NCBI GenBank assembly: GCA_016713725.1
Contig: JADJOO010000014.1
Location: 1-64,000, forward strand
Direction: 5' to 3'
From: Pseudomonadota bacterium
GTDB taxonomy: Bacteria > Pseudomonadota > Gammaproteobacteria > Steroidobacterales > Steroidobacteraceae
Length of the DNA stretch: 64,000 nucleotides
Shown: piece after piece, positions 59,548 through 64,000 of the stretch
How the letters are laid out: each line of letters starts with the position of its first letter
Numbering within the stretch: the stretch's first letter is position 1
Made by a program: the position numbers and the translations under genes
The notes under the pieces: generated by a model
Told to the model about the DNA's origin: nothing
The model's database searches: none
Seen by the model: the letters and a program-made list of their open reading frames with translations, nothing else

Positions 59548-60676
59548 ATGAAGATTCATGATGTGACTCTCCGGGACGGGGAGCAGCAAGCCAACTTTGC
59601 CTTTCGTCGTGAGGACAAGCTGCGCATCGCGGAGGCTCTGGTCGAGATGGGCGTCCACCGCATCGAAGCCGGAATGCCGGCGGTTTCTGCTGAAGATGCC
59701 AGGGTCGTGAAAGAACTGGCCGCGCGAAAGTGCCCGGTCGAGGTGTTCGCGTTGTCGCGCATGGTGCCCGACGACATCAGGGCCTGTGCGGACTGTGGTG
59801 CGCAGGGCGTGATACTGGAAATTCCGGCAACCCCGTACCTCTATGAAGCGTTGGGCTGGAGCCTCGACCAAATCATCGAGATGTCGATTCGGGGAGTGCA
59901 AGTTGCCAAGGAGTGCGGTCTGTACACCGTTTTGTTTCCTATCGATGGTTCCCGCTGCGATCCGGAGATTTTCGACAAGCTTGTCTCTCGCGTCGCCGGT
60001 ACCGGGAATGTGGACGCGCTGGCGGCCGTGGATACCCTCGGTGTCTTGACCCCGGAAGGTGCGGGCGCTTGGGTACGGAATCTGCGCGAAAAGCACGGCT
60101 TGCCGATCGAAGCGCACTTCCACAACGACTTTGGATTAGGCACCGCCAACACTTTGGCGGCACTGAAAAATGGGGCCGAGACGCTCCACGTGACCATAGG
60201 TGGCGTCGGCGAGCGTGCCGGAAATGTCTCCTGCCAGGAAGTCGTCGCTGCGGCCGAACTGTTGTACGACGTGCAAAGCGGCATTGACTTGAGCAAGTCG
60301 TGGCAGGCTGCGCGTACGCTCGAAGATGCGGCGCAGTTCGAGTTTCCAGTCAATAAGCCAATCGTCGGAAAGTCGCTGTTCCGTCTCGAGACCGGAGTCG
60401 CAGCCAGTTTTGCGGAGAAAGTCATCGGCACGCGGCCTACCGTCATTTTCCCTTTCCACTGGAACGTGGTCGGCGCACCCCCGCCACTACGCTGCCGGGA
60501 AGAAGAGCGGCCTGGCCTTGCTCCGCCTGTATTGCCAGTCCGAAGGAGTTTCGTACACAGACGACCTCCTGGAAAAGGCTTTACCCGCCATCAAGGAGTT
60601 GGGCAGCCGAAGTCGACGTGCGCTGACCCATCAAGAGGTAGTCGTGATCCTGGAAGACGCACGGTCCGGTCACTGA
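59548..60676 (+). CDS. DRE-TIM metallolyase: homocitrate/citramalate synthase or HMG-CoA-lyase-like (one frameshift)
   Basis: It starts MKIHDVTLRDGEQQANFAFR, with the D-R/L-R-D-G-E-Q metal and active-site signature. HFHNDFGLGTANTLAALKNG gives the two metal His, and HVTIGGVGERAGNVSCQEVV the family signature 2. A shift near 60490 leads to the end GKKSGLALLRLYCQSEGVSY and HQEVVVILEDARSGH. The ~375-codon length fits homocitrate synthase/isopropylmalate-synthase-like enzymes without the regulatory domain. An in-frame ATG at 59491 would add 19 residues encoded by the hairpin; 59548 gives the family-typical start. It condenses an acyl-CoA with a 2-oxoacid or does the reverse. Confidence 0.83.
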
Positions 60677-60691
60677 ACGGGACCTGCGGCG

Positions 60692-61504
60692 ATGGATGAC
60701 GGCGGACAACAATTCTCGCTAGTGGGCAAGAAGATCCTGGTCACTGGCGGCAGTGAGGGAATTGGTCGAGACATGGCGGTCGCGTTCGCCAGGATGGGCG
60801 CGGATGTGGCCGTTACAGCTCGCCGCGAAGCCAAACTGCAGGAAACGATCGCCTTGATCGCACAAGCAGGGCGCAAGGGTGTTTCGATTCCGTGCGATTT
60901 GCAGCACCTACCCCAGGTCGAACGGATGGTCGCGCGGGTGTATTTGGAAATGGGTCGTCTCGACGTGCTCGTCAACAACGCTGGTGCGGCCGTTACGAAA
61001 CCAGCCATCGAGATGACAGAGCCCGAATGGGACCTGCAGACGTCCGTTGCCTTTAGGAGCTTGTTTTTCTGTTCTCAGTACGTCGCACGCCGAATGGCTG
61101 CTCATGGCGGCGGGAAGATCATCAACATCGGCTCGACCACTTCAAAGAGCGTTATCGAGGGGCGTTCCGTGTATGGCGCCGTGAAGGCGGGCGTGACGCA
61201 TCTGACCGAATCCCTGGCTGTCGAGTGGGCACGATATGGAATTCTGGTCAATACATTGTCCCCAGCGGCTACTGTGACCCCGAGCCGCGTGGCCATCATG
61301 TTGGAGCGGCCCGAAGTCAGGACGGAATTGCTAAGAAGGATCCCGTTAGGGCGTCTTGCCGTTACACACGACTTGATGGGCGCGGCCATTTTCTTTGCCA
61401 GCAGCGCCTCCGATTTCATCACCGGTCAGACCCTGTTTGTCGACGGGGCTGGACAGCGGCCGGATAGTCATTCGGTCCTCTCGCAGGCGTGGCTGTCTAG
61501 GTAA
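60692..61504 (+). CDS. Short-chain dehydrogenase/reductase, classical
   Basis: Intact 270-residue SDR. Its motifs are ILVTGGSEGIGRDMAVAFAR, VLVNNAGAAVTKPAIEM, the Ser region INIGSTTSKSVIEGR, the catalytic YGAVK and the end DFITGQTLFVDGAGQR. It is 15 bp behind the DRE-TIM enzyme, so probably co-transcribed. It resembles gluconate 5-dehydrogenase/3-oxoacyl reductase-type SDRs; the substrate is unknown. The 240 bp to the next receptor hold nothing recognisable. Confidence 0.9.
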   Translation: MDDGGQQFSLVGKKILVTGGSEGIGRDMAVAFARMGADVAVTARREAKLQETIALIAQAGRKGVSIPCDLQHLPQVERMVARVYLEMGRLDVLVNNAGAAVTKPAIEMTEPEWDLQTSVAFRSLFFCSQYVARRMAAHGGGKIINIGSTTSKSVIEGRSVYGAVKAGVTHLTESLAVEWARYGILVNTLSPAATVTPSRVAIMLERPEVRTELLRRIPLGRLAVTHDLMGAAIFFASSASDFITGQTLFVDGAGQRPDSHSVLSQAWLSR

Positions 61505-61748
61505 ATGCAAGATTAGATCGTCGATCAATCCTGACACTGAACTGCTCGTGATGAGAATTGCCGACGGTGATGTGGACGATCATCCGGAATCGCAATACCG
61601 ACATCCAGTAGCGGCTGCTAGACGTGCTCTCCCGGGGGGGGGTAGGGTCGAGACTTAGATTGATGGGACGGCGCCAACCGCGTGGCAGGCGTGGTCCGCG
61701 ACGCACGGCTCGCGCGTGCATGCATTTAAGCGCTGACAGGGGGCATTG

Positions 61749-63761
61749 ATGAAGTCAAAGACTTGCGTTGCTGCCACGGGAACGACATTCAGTTTAGTTT
61801 CTGCGTTCGCCCTCGGCGCCTTGGCAACGACAGTTGCGCGCGCGCAGACCGAAGCACCGGCACGGACAGATCAGGCTCAGGCCGCGGCGGGACTGGAGGA
61901 GATCATCGTCAGCGCGCGCAAGCGCGAAGAACCGCTGCAATCGATTCCCGTTACAGTAACTGCGCTGACCGGTGAACAACTTGAGAACACCGGCGTCAAG
62001 TCAATGACCCAGTTGACACAGTCGGCACCCTCGGTCTATTTCGTTTCTTATGGAGCCGGGTCGCCGCAAGTGTCCATGCGCGGCAGCAGCAACCGTCTCG
62101 CCCAGGACCCGGGAGTCGGATTCTTTACCGACGGCATCTACACGGCAGCAAGTACGCAGTTCACGCATGGACCCGTGGATGTCGCCCGTGTGGAAGTCAT
62201 TTCGGGGCCGCAGGCCACGGTCTACGGACGCAACACCATCGCCGGCGCAATTAATCTCGTAACGAACGATCCGAAGGACTATTTCGAGGGCAGTATTTCA
62301 GGCGGCTATGGCGGTAGCGCTACGGACGGCGACGATCTTTGGCATGCACAAGCGCTTCTGTCGGGTCCCATCACGGATACGCTAAGCGGTCGCGTCGTCT
62401 ATGAACACAAGGATCAGGACGGATACCTTTATGACCATAGCTCCGGTACGCGTCTTGGCTCCTCAACAATGGACTACTTTCGGGGCAGATTGATCTGGAC
62501 GCCGTCGGATAGCACGAGTGTCAAGCTCACCGGCGAGTATGAGAAGAACAACACTGCTCGTTGGGAGGCCTGGGGCTATTTCCCAGGCGGCGTGCACCCC
62601 TTCGCTCCCACGCTTCCCGTTGACCAGATTTATTTACAGGCGTGTCGGGGTCTGGGTCCTATTGGGAAATTCGCGCCCTGCGCGGCCAGCCTGAACAGGG
62701 TCGCGCGACCCTCACGCGCGGCTATTTGGAGATCACGCAGGAAACCGGGATCGGAGATATCACGTCGCAGACATCCTACGCGGAAGCGCGCTACACGCTG
62801 CAGCACGATTCCGACGTTACGCCACACGACCTGGCCTATCTGGTACGTCCCACGGACAACGACACCTTCACCAGGAAATCCGGCTCTCCGGCACCGAGGC
62901 AAGCTGGACCTGGCTGGGGGCTCTACTATTTGCGCGACAAGCAGCGAATGTCCAACGAAAATCGTTTCGGACCCGAGTCAATTTTTGGGCCCTGGGCTTG
63001 TCGAGTCAATATTACGAGATGACCCAAACGACCGACTCCTACGCCGTCTTTGGCCAGATCGACTACCAGTTGGCGCCGAAGCTGCGAACAACATTAGGCG
63101 CGCGCTGGTCACGCGATGAGAAGAGGGCGCCCTTCGTGGGTTTCAACACTCTCGTTTCGGGGGTTTCGACGCCGCCGATCGATCTGGTACGTGAAGACAG
63201 TTGGGATTCGACGACATACCTGGCGAGCGTGGACTATTCATGGAACGATTGGATCATGACCTATGCCAGTTACAGTACAGGCTTCAAGGCAGGGGGGTTC
63301 CAGGAGGGCGTGAACCCGGTGGTCGTGTCTACCTATTATGATCCCGAAACGGTCGAACAGGTCGAGGTTGGTCTGAAGAGCGATCTATTCGACGGACGTG
63401 TCCGATTCAACGTGTCGGCGTATCGTTCACGGTACGAAGACCTGCAGGTCAACAATTTCAGGATTCTGCCGACTGGTCCGGTGCAATTGATCCAGAACGC
63501 CGCGGGGGCTCTGGTCTATGGTTTCGACGTCGAAGCCAAGGTTCAGATCGGCGAGCATTTCATTTTGACTGCGCTCGACAGCTACATTCCAACCGCGAAA
63601 ATCGAGGGCTTCAGCAGTATCGGCGGTTTCCCCAGCATCGAAGGGTTCCGTATCCCACGCACACCGGAGAATTCTTATACCCTTGCGCTGGACTATGGCA
63701 CTGAGCTCAACGCGGAAGTCCGGTTCAAGGCTCGTGCAGAATATTCACATCGTAGCGATTT
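61749..63761 (+). pseudogene. TonB-dependent receptor truncated by an IS4-family insertion
   Basis: The ATG at 61749 follows CAGGGGG. It has a signal peptide (VSAFALGALATTVARAQ), then LEEIIVSARKREEPLQSIPV, the plug (MRGSSNRLAQDPGVGFFTDG; VARVEVISGPQATVYGRNTI) and the barrel (VYEHKDQDGYLYDHSSG; ASYSTGFKAGGFQEGVNPVV; IEGFSSIGGFPSIEGFRIPR). Shifts lie near 62635, 62890 and 62995. Coding stops at 63761 (Y-S-H-R-S-D-F), where an IS begins. The last barrel strands (about 80 residues) are presumably beyond the IS, outside the window. It is a paralogue of the receptor at 57159. Confidence 0.87.
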
Positions 63762-64000
63762 CAGTAGTGTCCGGACGTTAGCGGGCTCGGCGCCCATAAG
63801 TGCATGATCTAAACGAGATAAATCGTGGTTTCTTTTGGTCTCGATTTCGACCTGGCCGAGCGCTGGTGCGACCCTGCGAGAACCGTTCTCGTGGGTGCTC
63901 ACCATGCACGTTGGCAAGCTTGTGTTCGCGCAGTTGACTGGGCACTTTGCCGCTGACGACGTTTCGCCGATGCGTGGCGGCGTACGGCGGCGAGCACAAG
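63762..64000 (+). mobile_element. IS4-family element, left end (continues beyond window)
   Basis: It starts with the same CAGTAGTGTCCGGACGTTAG end as the element at 8995, then is more diverged. The transposase start (M-H-V-G-K-L-V-F-A-Q-L-T-G) is at about 63904, with an indel near 63940. The right end and target duplication are not in view. Confidence 0.85.

Noticed and set aside
1..64000. CRISPR arrays, tRNA and rRNA genes
   Set aside because: No regularly spaced repeats, cloverleaf genes or rRNA-like sequence were recognised by eye. A small RNA gene could still be missed without a covariance-model search.

Overview
The window is GC-rich DNA from an environmental, TonB-receptor-rich proteobacterium. 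The receptor style, the fused indolepyruvate:ferredoxin oxidoreductase and the many acyl-CoA synthetases and short-chain dehydrogenases (SDRs) would suit a Steroidobacter/Nevskia-like gammaproteobacterium or a sphingomonad; I cannot decide between them from sequence alone. It reads as a catabolic accessory region. It holds four TonB-dependent receptors, two 6-oxocamphor-hydrolase-like crotonases, two fumarylacetoacetase-superfamily enzymes, several SDRs and aldo/keto reductases, three largely complete acyl-CoA ligases plus pieces of an acetoacetyl-CoA synthetase, esterases and transporters. Regulators of the GntR, TetR, LysR and Crp/Fnr families lie among them.

Layout. 0-3 kb: a broken PIN-like gene, the C-terminal piece of a tyrosine recombinase and an IS110 remnant (an old integration scar). 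3-7.4 kb: a Crp/Fnr regulator and a fused IorAB-type oxidoreductase. 7.7-22 kb: the core island, with a CamK-like hydrolase, a TonB receptor split by a clean IS4-family insertion, GST, FAH, GntR, the C-terminal half of an lldD gene, a second IS4 remnant fused to a second crotonase, hydratase, SDR, DUF1330, serine hydrolase, HSDL2-like SDR and TetR. 22-37 kb: a mosaic of intact genes (TonB receptor, CocE/NonD hydrolase, esterase, two acyl-CoA ligases, quinone reductase) and gene scraps (two halves of an acetoacetyl-CoA synthetase, half an lldD, a PQQ-dehydrogenase piece). 37.5-46 kb: aldo/keto reductases, SnoaL, cupin and LysR around a 1.86-kb inverted duplication of an MFS transporter gene. 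47-56.7 kb: acyl-CoA ligase, DUF485/sodium-solute symporter pair, an M24 peptidase-fold gene with an in-frame amber codon, an FAD-linked oxidase, a cytochrome c/beta-propeller protein and DUF4440. 57-64 kb: two paralogous TonB receptors flanking a DRE-TIM (HMGL-like) enzyme and an SDR; the second receptor is cut by a third IS4-family copy.

How it may work (inference): TonB receptors import a hydrophobic or cyclic substrate. SDRs and AKRs would adjust its oxidation state, CamK-like crotonases and FAH-family enzymes would cleave C-C bonds of beta-diketone or acylpyruvate intermediates, and the CoA ligases would activate the released acids. Three near-palindromic 17-bp sites (7736, 16926, 19316) sit in the promoters of both crotonases, the hydratase and the serine hydrolase. 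They look like operators of one local regulon, for which the GntR protein at 14.1-14.9 kb is the best candidate.

Caveat: single-base frameshifts are very frequent, often in compensating pairs, so part of the damage is probably sequencing or assembly error. Genes with only indels are annotated as CDS with the shifts described; genes that lack a part or carry a nonsense codon are annotated as pseudogenes.
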